Origin: Aliidiomarina celeris
GTDB taxonomy: Bacteria; Pseudomonadota; Gammaproteobacteria; Enterobacterales; Alteromonadaceae
Length of the DNA: 64,000 nt
Assembly: GCF_003316875.1 (NCBI RefSeq)
Contig: NZ_QMIL01000002.1
Span: 124,001 to 188,000 of the forward strand
Reading direction: 5' to 3'
Position numbers and translations under genes: made by a program. This document shows, one piece after another, positions 26,276 through 36,146 of this stretch. The number at the start of each line of letters is the position of its first letter. Position 1 is the stretch's first letter. The notes below the pieces were generated by a model. The model saw only the letters and a list, made by a program, of their open reading frames with translations, ran no database searches and had not been told where the DNA came from.

Positions 26276-28852
26276 TTAATCCATGTCCTTGGCGTGGGCG
26301 CCAAGCTCAATGGTGCGAATAGTGTTTTCGCTAATGTCTTCTTCATGCCACCAAATAGGCGCTAAGCGTGGCTCTTGCGAATAGTACTCGGTTTGGTCCA
26401 AATAATGCGGTGAAAACACATCTGAACTTTGCGAGTAGGTTAACAAGCCACGACCCTCAGGACCGTTTTCGGTAAAGCGCATGACAAACATCCAGCTTGA
26501 ACCACTGGTAATGTGGTAGCCCTGGTTCGTCAGTTGCGAACCTGGCAGCGAGGCATAGCGGTGGCGAGGTAACAAGGTACCGTCGTCCGCGCCTTGTGAG
26601 CGGAATACGTTAAAGCCACCTTCAACGTTATTCGCTCCAGCCCATGGTAAGCGGTTACCACTTGGTGTTCCGTCAGGATTACTGCGCTCCACAAACTGCA
26701 CATCGCCAAGCGGCGCATCGAGTGCAAAGCCAGCACCTTGAAGCCGCTGAATGGCCTGCGCTAACTGCACCAAAACGGTTTCATTGGCGTCTAAGGTGTT
26801 TGGTGTAGTGGTGGGGTTGTTGCGATCAAATGGAACAACCCACTGCGGATTGCGCGAGAAGCCTTCGGCAAATTCACGGAATAATGCCGCACCTACACTG
26901 GCTTTGTTCATCCGCGCATCCCACATGCTTAGTGCGGTACAACCGGCAGAAACATCCACTGCGCCACTTGCCGTATTCACCGGTGTAGTGCCACGAGCCG
27001 CACAATGGGCTACAAGGTCGTCAAGCACGGCTTCCGCTAAATAGGCGCGGTTACTGAGCAAGGCTTCTTCAAGCATATCGAGGGTTACATCACTGAGTTC
27101 AGTCAGCTTCTTTTGCCCCATGCGTGAGCGCAGCGTTTGCTCGTTGTTGAAACGGCCGTATAGCAAATAATCTGGCGCTTCTTCACCCACATTACCCGGA
27201 ACGGTACCGGTAAAGTTGGACGTCACTAAGGGCTCTGCTGGGTTCGTTAACCAATAGCTATTGTTCGAGTTCTGCACAAAGTCGCTGCGCATTAAACGCG
27301 GCGCTCTTTCTGCTGGAACGGTTCCCCGCGACTTAAACATTTCGCTATTGCCGGGCACCAGGGTGAATGGCGCTTGAATACGAACCGCTGTAAGCGTAGG
27401 GTCGGTACGCAGCACCGCTAAGGCTTCTGGGCTAAGGTCAGGTACGCTCGATCCGTCCATAAAGAAGGTGTCGCCTTTAGAGTCACTGGCCATAATATTA
27501 TTGAAAATAATACCGGTGTGGCGGCTCATAATGTCGCTTACTTCTTCCACATCACGGGCAAGGTTTAACGCAAGCCAGTGATCAACAATGTCAAAGTTTG
27601 GCAGGTTGGCGTCGTGTAATGCAAACGCAGACACTGTACCTTGGAAGTCCATCCCCCATTGGAACTGCCCCGGAATACTTAAAATGGGGCCGAATTCACT
27701 GGTGTAGAAGGTACGCTCAAGCTGAATGCTCGAGCCTGGGCCCGTTGCTACGGTAATGGTGTGCGTTTCTTCTTCCATTTGCCGTGGTTCACCGTCAACC
27801 AAATAGGTTTTACCCGTCGGGTCGCTGGTATCCAGTTCCAGTTGATAAACAATAAAGCGTTCGGCAGTTGAGAATGTGTGGGTCCACGCAACATGCTCAT
27901 TAAAGCCGATGTTTACAGGACCTGGCATGCCCGAAAGCGAGCCGCCAACAACTTTCATTTCACCTGGAATTTCAACGCCGAAGCGCCAAAAACGTTGGTT
28001 ACCAACGTGCGGGAAGTGGGGGTTGGCTAACAACATGCCCTGGCCATTTTCGGTCATATCTTTGCCTAATGCCCAGCCGTTCGAACCTAACTCTTCAGGG
28101 TTCGGTTCGGGTGGAACCACTTGGGCAAGATCAATACCCATGTTAAACGAGGTAGCCCCCGGCATTACCGGCGTAGGGTTAAAGCTTTCTCCGGGCGGCA
28201 CAGCAATAAACAAAGGTTGTAAAAAGTTTGCGGCACCAGGCAATAAAGCAACACCTAACGCGTAGGTGAGCATATCTACCCCTTCAATGGGCCGAACATG
28301 CGGCATGCCTGCACATGGCAGAGCGATATTATCTACACCCACTTCTTCTAAGTAGGCGTTATAACCAGCGGCATATCCTTGCATCATGGCGCGCGAATTT
28401 TCGCTCATATTGTCGATGTTAGCTTCAGCCAGTTCGCGTAAACCTAGAGCTTTGTAGGTAAAGTCGTTGATAACGTTACCTGTGTCACCGGAACCCGGCA
28501 CCGCGTCTGGGCCAAAAAACATAGAGCGTTGGCCGTTAAAGCGAACAATTTGGTCCGCTAAAACACAAATGTTGTCTTCAGCAAAAGCGTAGGCCGTGCC
28601 GTAGGCAATACCTTCGAGGCTGTCTGATTGAATATAAGGTACACCAAATTCCGTGCGACGAATGGTGGCGCCCACTTCACCTGGGGCAAAGGTGGTAACG
28701 GTCACCGGCTCACGCGGCGGCGGTGGCGGAGGGGTGGTGTTACCGCCGCCGTTATTGGAGTCGGGCGACGAGCTTGAACTATTGCAACCGGCGAGCACAA
28801 GCGCACACGCCGAGGCGAGTAAGCTGAGGCGTAATGGAGTTAACTTCGGCAT
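26276..28852 (-). CDS. Penicillin/acyl-homoserine-lactone acylase family lipoprotein (S45 Ntn-hydrolase)
   Basis: An 858-residue precursor, predicted lipoprotein (lipobox LVLAGC, Cys about 22) with a serine-rich and polyproline linker (NNGGGNTTPPPPPP). The acylase fold follows; the self-cleavage site and nucleophile serine of the beta chain are at GSNGWALGKD (about residue 265), and the large beta chain runs to the end. Family members hydrolyse amide-linked acyl chains, including AHL signals and beta-lactams; which one applies here cannot be told. The start at 28852 fits the lipobox and AAAGG upstream. Monocistronic, with its own terminator. Confidence 0.9.
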   Translation of the reverse strand: MPKLTPLRLSLLASACALVLAGCNSSSSSPDSNNGGGNTTPPPPPPREPVTVTTFAPGEVGATIRRTEFGVPYIQSDSLEGIAYGTAYAFAEDNICVLADQIVRFNGQRSMFFGPDAVPGSGDTGNVINDFTYKALGLRELAEANIDNMSENSRAMMQGYAAGYNAYLEEVGVDNIALPCAGMPHVRPIEGVDMLTYALGVALLPGAANFLQPLFIAVPPGESFNPTPVMPGATSFNMGIDLAQVVPPEPNPEELGSNGWALGKDMTENGQGMLLANPHFPHVGNQRFWRFGVEIPGEMKVVGGSLSGMPGPVNIGFNEHVAWTHTFSTAERFIVYQLELDTSDPTGKTYLVDGEPRQMEEETHTITVATGPGSSIQLERTFYTSEFGPILSIPGQFQWGMDFQGTVSAFALHDANLPNFDIVDHWLALNLARDVEEVSDIMSRHTGIIFNNIMASDSKGDTFFMDGSSVPDLSPEALAVLRTDPTLTAVRIQAPFTLVPGNSEMFKSRGTVPAERAPRLMRSDFVQNSNNSYWLTNPAEPLVTSNFTGTVPGNVGEEAPDYLLYGRFNNEQTLRSRMGQKKLTELSDVTLDMLEEALLSNRAYLAEAVLDDLVAHCAARGTTPVNTASGAVDVSAGCTALSMWDARMNKASVGAALFREFAEGFSRNPQWVVPFDRNNPTTTPNTLDANETVLVQLAQAIQRLQGAGFALDAPLGDVQFVERSNPDGTPSGNRLPWAGANNVEGGFNVFRSQGADDGTLLPRHRYASLPGSQLTNQGYHITSGSSWMFVMRFTENGPEGRGLLTYSQSSDVFSPHYLDQTEYYSQEPRLAPIWWHEEDISENTIRTIELGAHAKDMD

Positions 28853-28960
28853 AAAATGACCTTTGTTGTTGTAAAAGTTATAATTTTGTAACGCTTCCAA
28901 GTATTGGCAATAAAAAGCTTCTGGTCAAACCTGTTTTTGGCGAATGCGACTGGCGGCGGC

Positions 28961-30892
28961 TTATAAGCGATGACGGAAGCCAATGTCGAGTACCACGGTT
29001 CGTTGCCATCGGCCTTCAAGTTGTTGTTTTAATTCTAGCATTTGTGCTTCGGTGAGTGGCTTGCGGCCGACACTATCGGCCGTGATAAACAGCGTACGCT
29101 GCTGCACTTGCACTTGAATATTGCTGAACACTACGGGCTCGTTGGCCAGTACGAATTGGCGCTGTGAGGTGTCGCGTTCAATTTTGTAGTTTTCGTAAAT
29201 TGAAGCAAAAGCCAACGCCAGCGGAATAGCCACGACTGCCACTAATGCTCCGGTTACCGCTAAACCTTTGCCCGCGCGTTTTACCGGCGCATAGCCCAAG
29301 GCTAAGAAGGTAAGTGCAGCGGCGCCGGCAATTCCTACCAGGTTAGTAAGCAGTAACAAACCTGCACCCGTCACCATAGTAAAGCTTCCCCAGCCAATAC
29401 CAATACCAGCCACACAAAGCGGCGGTACCAAGGCAACTGAGATTGCCACGCCCGGTAAGCTGCGCATTACGCTCGCGCGTGCGTAGGCATAGCCGCCCGC
29501 CACGCCACAAGCAATGGCTACGCCAAGATCAAGCAGTGTGGGTTGAAGCCTGCCGGCAATTTCCGGAGTAATTTCTTTCATGGGAACAATCAGAGCGAGA
29601 ATCGATGAGGTAAGCAAACTTAGCCCAATACCAATGCCAATGGTTCGCGCGCTTTGTAAGGTAATGCTGCGTTCACTGCGTAAAAGCCCCATGGCAATGG
29701 CAATAATGGGTGCCATCAGTGGTGCGAGTACCATAGCGCCAATAATCACGGCGGCGCTGTTCAAAAAGAGACCCAGGGTGGCCACAATTGAGCTGAGTAC
29801 CATCAGGGCGAGATAGTGCGGGTGTGCGGTCGCACTGTCACGAATTTGCAGAAAAAGTTCTCTGAAATCATCTTCAAGCGCATGGGTGAACAGTGGCAAC
29901 TGCTTGGCAATGTAGGCAATGCGTTCTGCACTTTGCGGGAGGTTTTCAATGCGCATGGTGTCTTTATTGTCGTCTTTTGCTTCGTGCCTTTCGTGATAAG
30001 CGTCGCTCATATTCACTCGAACCGCACGCGGGTAGAGCTCAAGCTCAATAGTTTCGGCTTTGCGTGGTCTGCCGTCGATATAAAATTTCAATGGCACACG
30101 TGAAGTAAGGGTAAGGCGTTTGGTTTTAATGTAACTAATCGACGCGGGAAGGCGACTTTGCCCGTCTTTACGGCGCAATGTGGTGAGCAAAAAGGCTAGG
30201 TATTGCAAAATAGATTTAGGTGAAATAACAACCACAGAAACCCGGCTGTCTTGTACCGAAATAGAGGTGTCGAGTAGGCGTGCTGCTGCGCAATTCACGT
30301 CGTTCTCAATAGCCACCAAGCCTGCAATAGCGGTTTTTAGTTCCTTCTTTTCGGTGGTTAAGGTAACCGGCAACACCTTTATTGAAACTAAACTTCGAAT
30401 GCTATGCCACAGTAGGCTGAACCAATACAGCAAAAAATGCCATGTGTTCTGATCACGCTTTATATAAGCAGAGGAACGCTGATTAAGAAACGGCGTTGCG
30501 CCAACAGTAAGCATACCGAGCACCACCTCATTGTTGCAGCGCAACACATCAATGGCTTCAGGGTCGTCTTCAAGCGCTAAGCGTATTGCGGCCTCTGTGT
30601 CTTTCGGTAGCCTAAACCACGAGGTGAGTGGGCCGCCCAAAGTAATAGGAATTAAGCCCAATGAGAAGTTGAGAGTTTTGGCGAGGTCAATGTATTTTGT
30701 TGCGCTTTGGTCGGTTACCATCACCACAATATGCTCGGCCTGGTCGCAGTAATGGCCAGGGCGTTCAAGAAACTCCGCTTCTTCAATGTCGATTAACTCA
30801 ATATTATGCGTTATTGCGAAGCTATGAACACGCTCGAGCAGGGCGAATTGGTCCTGCGGATAAATGACCAACGCTTTTTCAACAAAACTCAT
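28961..30892 (-). CDS. DUF389 membrane protein with N-terminal lipid-kinase-like domain
   Basis: A 643-residue protein. Residues about 1-300 resemble a degenerate diacylglycerol/NAD-kinase fold (VVMVTDQSATKYID, then LGLIPITLGGP) without the GGDGT loop; residues about 335-560 are the DUF389 membrane block (SSIVATLGLFLNSAAVIIGAMVLAPLMAPI, given here in part, and ALVPPLCVAGIG), and a small soluble C-terminal part follows. The second ATG (30892) is chosen because AAGGA is six bases upstream of it and overlaps the first ATG. Function unknown; divergent from rlmJ. Confidence 0.85.
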   Translation of the reverse strand: MSFVEKALVIYPQDQFALLERVHSFAITHNIELIDIEEAEFLERPGHYCDQAEHIVVMVTDQSATKYIDLAKTLNFSLGLIPITLGGPLTSWFRLPKDTEAAIRLALEDDPEAIDVLRCNNEVVLGMLTVGATPFLNQRSSAYIKRDQNTWHFLLYWFSLLWHSIRSLVSIKVLPVTLTTEKKELKTAIAGLVAIENDVNCAAARLLDTSISVQDSRVSVVVISPKSILQYLAFLLTTLRRKDGQSRLPASISYIKTKRLTLTSRVPLKFYIDGRPRKAETIELELYPRAVRVNMSDAYHERHEAKDDNKDTMRIENLPQSAERIAYIAKQLPLFTHALEDDFRELFLQIRDSATAHPHYLALMVLSSIVATLGLFLNSAAVIIGAMVLAPLMAPIIAIAMGLLRSERSITLQSARTIGIGIGLSLLTSSILALIVPMKEITPEIAGRLQPTLLDLGVAIACGVAGGYAYARASVMRSLPGVAISVALVPPLCVAGIGIGWGSFTMVTGAGLLLLTNLVGIAGAAALTFLALGYAPVKRAGKGLAVTGALVAVVAIPLALAFASIYENYKIERDTSQRQFVLANEPVVFSNIQVQVQQRTLFITADSVGRKPLTEAQMLELKQQLEGRWQRTVVLDIGFRHRL

Positions 30893-31020
30893 GGGCATTC
30901 CTTAACCTTTGGCAACAGCGGCTTAACGTTGAGCAGCATATAGCGCTTTAGAAATCACGACAAGCGTACAAATAAACGTTACTCTATATGGGTTTATTTT
31001 TATTTTGAGTAGAGGCGTTC

Positions 31021-31869
31021 ATGTTGAGTTACCAACACGGCTATCACGCTGGAAATGCTGCCGATATACACAAACACATTACTCTTATTTTAACGACGCA
31101 GTATATGTTAAAAAAGCCAGCCCCGATTCATTTCTTCGACACTCATGCGGGGAAAGGGCTCTACGACTTAAGCCATGAGCAAGCATTAAAAAAGCAAGAG
31201 TTTAAAGAGGGTTTAGCGCGTGCTCTAGCACATCGAGCCTGCCTCACGAGCGACGCTTGGCAGCATTTCTTTCACGTGCTTGAGGTGTGTCCGCCAAACC
31301 ATTACCCAGGCTCGCCCCTTTGGGTGTCGAGTTTAAAACGTAAGACCGATCGCCATACGGTATTTGAATTGCATCCCGGCGAACATTCGGTGCTCGCGTC
31401 GCAAGGAGGGCTCGAGGCGCAGCAACCTTTCGCAGATTTAGGGCGAGTCGTCTACGGCGACGGCTTAGCCGGCTTAGTGCGTGCACTGCCGCCGAAAACA
31501 CCGCGGTTGTTCGTGTTAATTGACCCCGCTTATGAGCGGCTCGAAGAATATGATGACGTGGCAGACACTGTGGTTGCCGCGCTTGCAAAATGTCGTCATG
31601 CCGTAATATTGATATGGTATCCGTTATTAACGGCGGCAAAACATACGGAACTACTGAAACGCATGGCGTTACTCGAACAGCCTGTATTGCAAAGTGAATG
31701 GCAATACAAAGAGAAACCCGAAGGCTGGGGAATGTACGGCTCGGGTATGCTGATTATTAATCCACCTTGGGTGCTTGAAGAACAGCTACAAGAGAGCTTT
31801 GCGCCTTTTGCCGAACAGTTGCGAAATGTCGACAACGCAGCGATTGGGCATACGCTTAAGCGCCTGTAG
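31021..31869 (+). CDS. rlmJ: 23S rRNA (adenine-N6)-methyltransferase RlmJ
   Basis: Methylates A2030 of 23S rRNA in E. coli. 282 residues, the usual length, starting MLSYQHGYHAGNAADIHKH, the strong family mark; FFDTHAGKG is the SAM-binding part. The catalytic motif, DPPY in E. coli, is DPAY here (VLIDPAYERL, about residue 167). The gene is otherwise intact, including WYPLL and the GSGMLIINPPW strand, so it is probably active. Divergent from the DUF389 gene. Confidence 0.95.
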   Translation: MLSYQHGYHAGNAADIHKHITLILTTQYMLKKPAPIHFFDTHAGKGLYDLSHEQALKKQEFKEGLARALAHRACLTSDAWQHFFHVLEVCPPNHYPGSPLWVSSLKRKTDRHTVFELHPGEHSVLASQGGLEAQQPFADLGRVVYGDGLAGLVRALPPKTPRLFVLIDPAYERLEEYDDVADTVVAALAKCRHAVILIWYPLLTAAKHTELLKRMALLEQPVLQSEWQYKEKPEGWGMYGSGMLIINPPWVLEEQLQESFAPFAEQLRNVDNAAIGHTLKRL

Positions 31870-31904
31870 TTAAACATTAGAATTTATTAAAAGGACCAGT
31901 TGAT

Positions 31905-33863
31905 ATGGCACGTTTTAAATGGGTGTTCACGGCATTATGCGCCGGGCTGATCGTAACCGCGTGCGGTCGTTCGCCGGAACCTGCTGTGGTTGAAGTTCGG
32001 CTAATGGAAACCACAGACTTACATGCCTATTTATTGGGTTACGACTATTTTAATCAGCAATCCACCGCTGAATATGGCCTTGCACATACCGCAGTATTAA
32101 TTGAACAAGCCCGAAGTGAAAATCCAAACAATTTGCTATTCGACAATGGCGATTTAATACAAGGCAGCGCTATGGGGGATTGGGCGGCAACTGAAGGGCT
32201 TGGCTTATTTGAAACTCAATTACACCCCGCTATTACCGCACTCAACTATTTACAATACGACGCGGCAAACTTAGGCAATCATGAGTTTAACTTTGGCCTC
32301 GATTTCTTAGAACACACCCTTGCGGGAGCAAACTTCCCGTTTGTCAGTGCGAACGCCTATTATGCTGACCAACCTGAGCAAGCGGGTATGCAAACTGAAG
32401 GGTGGCACAACCCTATTGTTCCTCCATACGTTATTTTGGAGCGAGAAATGCTCGACCAAGAGGGGCAACGGCACCTTATTAAGGTTGGGGTAATTGGTTT
32501 CTTACCCCCACAAATTATGGTCTGGGACGCGTCGCATTTAGCGGGTAAGGTGTATGTGCGCGACATGGTGGCAGCGGCGCAGTATTACGTACCCAAAATG
32601 CGCGAAGCGGGAGCGGATATTGTGGTTGCTATACCGCATTCGGGCATGAGTCGTTACGATCGGTATAGTGAATTTAGCGAACAGGCCACGCGCAGTATCG
32701 CAACCGTACCGGGCATTGACGCCATTATGTTTGGTCACCAGCACCGTATTTTCCCCGGCGATGAAAGTTACAATAATCTACCGCACGTGGATAACCAACG
32801 CGGCTTAGTGCATGGGGTTCCAGCGGTGCAGCCCGGTTACTGGGGCAACCGGCTCGGTATTATTGATTTGGAACTTGAGCAACACCCAACGGGGTGGCAC
32901 GTACGTAACAGCCGAGTGGAACTTCGTGAAGTGACAGAACAGGCGGATTCTGCATTAGAACAATTGCTTGCAGACCAACAGGCGGCAACCTTAGCCATGC
33001 TAAACGAGCCGCTCGCAAACCTTACCAATCCAATCAATAGCTTTTTTGCTCGGGTTGTACCCGACCGTTCAACCGCTTTTATTAACAACGCACAAACTTG
33101 GTATGGGCAGCAATTGCAGGCACAGGAACTAATACCAAGCTCGCTGCCGCTGTTGTCGGCTGCGGCACCATTCCGGCAAGGATTTCAAAACGCTAGCGAT
33201 TACACGCACATACAAGCAGGTGAAATAACACTGGGTGATTTAGCGTCGCTTTATGTGTACCCCAATACCTTACAGGTGATGAAAATTGACGGATCTACGT
33301 TACGCGCGTGGCTAGAAATGTCGGCGCTCGCGTTTTTAACCATTGACCCAGAGCAAAATGCTCCGCAGCCAATTATGAGCAATTATCCGTCGTTTAATTT
33401 TGACGTTATTTCCGGCGTTCAATATCGAATCGATCCGACTCAGCCACCTCGTTATAACAGCGCAGGCGAATTGTTGAATGACGATGCACAGCGTATTACG
33501 CATTTGAGTTACAACGGCGAACCGGTTTTAGACAGCCAAGAGTTTCTAATAATGGTGAATAATTATCGCGCTGGTGGCGGCGGTAATTTTCCGGGCGTTG
33601 AGCAAGCGAAGGTGGTTTACCAAAGTGGTGAAGAAGTGCGCCAAGTTATTGCGCAGTATGCCCGCGCGCGGGTACAAGAGTCTGGCGCGCTTGCCGTGTC
33701 AAATGTAGCCGACTGGTCGCTCGAACTGCCGCCGAATGTGCGCTTGCAGTTAAAGTCAGCCGACTCCGACGCAGCGGAAACTGAGGCGGAACTGTTTTTG
33801 CAGTTACAAGCGAGTGACGAAGTGGTAAATGGGTACCGCACGTATTTTTACCAAGCACTATGA
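31905..33863 (+). CDS. CpdB-like 2',3'-cyclic nucleotide phosphodiesterase / 5'-nucleotidase family lipoprotein
   Basis: A 652-residue cell-envelope phosphoesterase. The N terminus is a lipoprotein signal (lipobox IVTAC, Cys about 20). The calcineurin-like metal site is complete: METTDLHAY, FDNGDLIQGS, NLGNHEFNFG, AIPHSGM and GHQHRIFPG. Residues about 370-620 form the 5'-nucleotidase C-terminal substrate domain (NYRAGGGGNFPG). It probably releases nucleosides and phosphate from extracellular nucleotides. Most CpdB proteins are periplasmic and soluble; lipidation here is an inference. AAGGA precedes the ATG, 35 bases behind rlmJ. Confidence 0.9.
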   Translation: MARFKWVFTALCAGLIVTACGRSPEPAVVEVRLMETTDLHAYLLGYDYFNQQSTAEYGLAHTAVLIEQARSENPNNLLFDNGDLIQGSAMGDWAATEGLGLFETQLHPAITALNYLQYDAANLGNHEFNFGLDFLEHTLAGANFPFVSANAYYADQPEQAGMQTEGWHNPIVPPYVILEREMLDQEGQRHLIKVGVIGFLPPQIMVWDASHLAGKVYVRDMVAAAQYYVPKMREAGADIVVAIPHSGMSRYDRYSEFSEQATRSIATVPGIDAIMFGHQHRIFPGDESYNNLPHVDNQRGLVHGVPAVQPGYWGNRLGIIDLELEQHPTGWHVRNSRVELREVTEQADSALEQLLADQQAATLAMLNEPLANLTNPINSFFARVVPDRSTAFINNAQTWYGQQLQAQELIPSSLPLLSAAAPFRQGFQNASDYTHIQAGEITLGDLASLYVYPNTLQVMKIDGSTLRAWLEMSALAFLTIDPEQNAPQPIMSNYPSFNFDVISGVQYRIDPTQPPRYNSAGELLNDDAQRITHLSYNGEPVLDSQEFLIMVNNYRAGGGGNFPGVEQAKVVYQSGEEVRQVIAQYARARVQESGALAVSNVADWSLELPPNVRLQLKSADSDAAETEAELFLQLQASDEVVNGYRTYFYQAL

Positions 33864-33923
33864 CAGTTGCTCTAATGGGTGAAGATCTCTATGCTGTAGA
33901 AAAACTAAAAAAGGTAACAACTC

Positions 33924-34454
33924 ATGAAAGGTGTGGTTGAACAATTAGCAACTTATGCGTGTTATCATCGCGACCAACGCAACATTATCACGCATTTTGT
34001 GGGCATTCCGCTGATCGTTATTGCGCTTTTAACCTTGCTGTCGCGGCCAACCTTGGTTGATGGAACGATTCCCGTAACACCAGCGTTGATCGTGGCTGCA
34101 TGTGCGGTGCTCTATTATTTTATTCTCGACCGCGCTCTCGGTGTGCTTATGGCCTTGTTGCTGGCGCTCTGCCTGTGGGGTGGTTACGGGCTAGCCAGCC
34201 TCAATACGGCCGCATGGTTAACTGCTGGGATAGGAATGTTCGTAGTGGGTTGGGTTTTTCAATTTATTGGCCATGCGTTCGAAGGGCGTAAACCGGCTTT
34301 TGTGGACGACCTTATTGGGCTTGCGATTGGACCATTATTTGTGGTTGCGGAAGCGCTTTTTTTAATGGGTTTGCGCAAGCCTTTGTACCAGCAAGTGGAG
34401 ACCCGTGTGGCGGAAATGTTACCGAAAATGCCCCCCGCCAAAGCAAAAGCCTAA
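33924..34454 (+). CDS. Mpo1-like (DUF962) membrane protein
   Basis: 176 residues with four to five membrane helices. The conserved THFVGIPL and QFIGHAFEGRKPAFVDD blocks are those of the DUF962/Mpo1 family; yeast Mpo1 is an iron-dependent dioxygenase acting on 2-hydroxy fatty acids, and the same histidines are present. Activity in bacteria is less studied, so the enzyme role is inferred. AAAGGTAAC ribosome site; it lies 60 bases behind the CpdB-like gene. Confidence 0.85.
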   Translation: MKGVVEQLATYACYHRDQRNIITHFVGIPLIVIALLTLLSRPTLVDGTIPVTPALIVAACAVLYYFILDRALGVLMALLLALCLWGGYGLASLNTAAWLTAGIGMFVVGWVFQFIGHAFEGRKPAFVDDLIGLAIGPLFVVAEALFLMGLRKPLYQQVETRVAEMLPKMPPAKAKA

Positions 34455-34766
34455 GTGACGGCAAGAACTTGTTGTTTTTAATTTTTTTGCAGGATCTACT
34501 GTTGATCTTGGCAAGATCAGTCTAAAATGAAAGCAGTTTGTTAATTGGTCGCTTTGAGCGGAGCGAAGCGCAACAGCGCAAATAAGAATATTTAGTCGCA
34601 AAAGTAAGTTAAAACATTGGCAAATACCGTGTTAATTGTTATCTTTAACAAGTTAAATTAGCGTTAAGGTGGTGCATTAACTCTCGGTTTAAGTTAAAAC
34701 AGCACATACACTAATTTTGATCCTGGCCCGGATTTGAAGAATTACTGAAATAAAAGGAATATCGAT
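34455..34766 (+). promoter_or_regulatory. 312-bp control region before the OmpA-family gene
   Basis: No gene here. Seen: a perfect 15-bp palindrome GATCTTG-G-CAAGATC (34504-34518) between a possible TTGATC and TAAAAT promoter pair (15-base spacing, short); a small hairpin CGCTT...AAGCG near 34550; and three copies of AAGTTAAA at 34606, 34650 and 34691, spaced 44 and 41 bases, two of them extended to AAGTTAAAACA. These look like operator-type elements for the porin gene; the regulator is unknown. Confidence 0.4.
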
Positions 34767-35987
34767 ATGATGAAATCTGCCCGTTTTACGCTGCCTGCGC
34801 TGCTGGCAGGTGTCATGGCAGTCAGTCCACAAGCGCTCGCCCAATCCACGATGGAAAATGAAGAACTTTCGGTTGGTTTGCGTTTAGGCGCGTACAAGCT
34901 AGATGGCGATCGTTTAGAGCCGCCATTTCCTGGCTTTAACGTAGATGACGGCTTCACACTCGCTCCCGGCATTGAACTTCGCGTTCCACTTACGCCTACT
35001 TGGAGCATGCGCAGCTTCCTCGATTTTGTGAGCGCTGACATTGAAGGCACAACCGGTAGTGCCTCTGGTTACGCTATTGGTGTTGATGCGCTCTACAACT
35101 TTAGCAACGGTGTTTATGCGGGTCCGGGTTTCGGTGGCACAAACATTGGTGAAAACGCCGGCCGCGCACTTCGGGGTGTTGTGGGTTATCGTAAAGCATT
35201 GCGCGACAACTTGTCGTGGAGCGTAGAGTACGCACTGAATGCTGGTATTGGTGGCGACTCTTACACAGACCATGCGGTAATGGCTGGTTTGCACATGAGT
35301 TTCGGTGATGGCGGCTCTGCGCTTGCGCAAATCCGTAGTTCAGCCGAGGAAGAAGCGCGTCGCGAAGCAATCGCATCACGCCGCGACACACAAGTTGACT
35401 CAACGACGGACGCGGGTGAAGTAGACACCGGCCGTAGCGACAGCACTCGTGCTTATCGTTCAGACGAAGAGTTGGCACCACAAATTCGCGCGGCTATGGT
35501 ATCTGTAGACCGTACTGCCGACGCTGACGGTGACGGTGTTCCTGATTTCCGCGACCTATGTCCGAACACAGCGCGCGGTCACGCCGTAGACGCTCGCGGT
35601 TGTAGTGTATATGAAGAGCAGTCACAGGTTCATCACCTCCGTGTGACCTTTGGCTTCGACTCAGCACGCGTACCAGAGCGCTATTACGACTATATTCGTG
35701 AGCTTGCAGTGCTAGTAGGTGTTTACCCAGAGCTTGATATTCTGATCGAAGGCCACACAGATTTAATCGGTCCAGCTGAATACAACCAACGTTTGTCTGA
35801 GCGTCGTGCAAAAGCAGTTGCTGACATTCTCGTAAACGAGTTTGGTATTGAGTCGAGCCGTATTACTACAGTGGGTCATGGTATGAACAAGCCTGTTGTA
35901 AACCGCATTACGTTAGACGCCAACGCTCGCAACCGTCGTATTGAAGCGACTGTTACAGTAACTGAGCGCGTTCCAGCACGTAACTAA
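34767..35987 (+). CDS. OmpA-family outer membrane protein with calcium-type repeat
   Basis: A 406-residue outer membrane protein. Signal peptide ends near QALAQS (about residue 26); residues about 27-195 are an eight-stranded barrel; a hydrophilic linker follows; DADGDGVPDFRDLCPNT (about 250-266) is a thrombospondin-type-3 calcium repeat with a cysteine; residues about 285-400 are the OmpA peptidoglycan-binding domain (EGHTDLIGPAEYNQRLSERR, VGHGMNKPV). AAGGA is eight bases before the first of two ATGs. Monocistronic, with its own terminator and a long upstream control region. Confidence 0.93.
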   Translation: MMKSARFTLPALLAGVMAVSPQALAQSTMENEELSVGLRLGAYKLDGDRLEPPFPGFNVDDGFTLAPGIELRVPLTPTWSMRSFLDFVSADIEGTTGSASGYAIGVDALYNFSNGVYAGPGFGGTNIGENAGRALRGVVGYRKALRDNLSWSVEYALNAGIGGDSYTDHAVMAGLHMSFGDGGSALAQIRSSAEEEARREAIASRRDTQVDSTTDAGEVDTGRSDSTRAYRSDEELAPQIRAAMVSVDRTADADGDGVPDFRDLCPNTARGHAVDARGCSVYEEQSQVHHLRVTFGFDSARVPERYYDYIRELAVLVGVYPELDILIEGHTDLIGPAEYNQRLSERRAKAVADILVNEFGIESSRITTVGHGMNKPVVNRITLDANARNRRIEATVTVTERVPARN

Positions 35988-36015
35988 TAAATGTGCAGGT
36001 AAACAGGTTAAGTAT

Positions 36016-36042
36016 AAAAAGGAGCCCTCGGGCTCCTTTTTT
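36016..36042 (+). terminator. Terminator of the OmpA-family gene
   Basis: AAAAAGGAGCC / GGCTCCTTTTTT with loop CTCG: strong rho-independent terminator about 30 bases behind the stop. Confidence 0.95.
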
Positions 36043-36146
36043 CGTTATGAAGAAAATGCTTTGATAAACAGGAACCTTTTTAAGAAACTAATCTCTGACT
36101 TGCAGTAACAAATATAAATAACAATAAAACAACAAAGGGAAATTCA

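Noticed and set aside
34502-34528. FNR site before the OmpA-family gene
   Set aside because: TTGATCTTGGCAAG does not have the ATCAA half; the palindrome is a different element.
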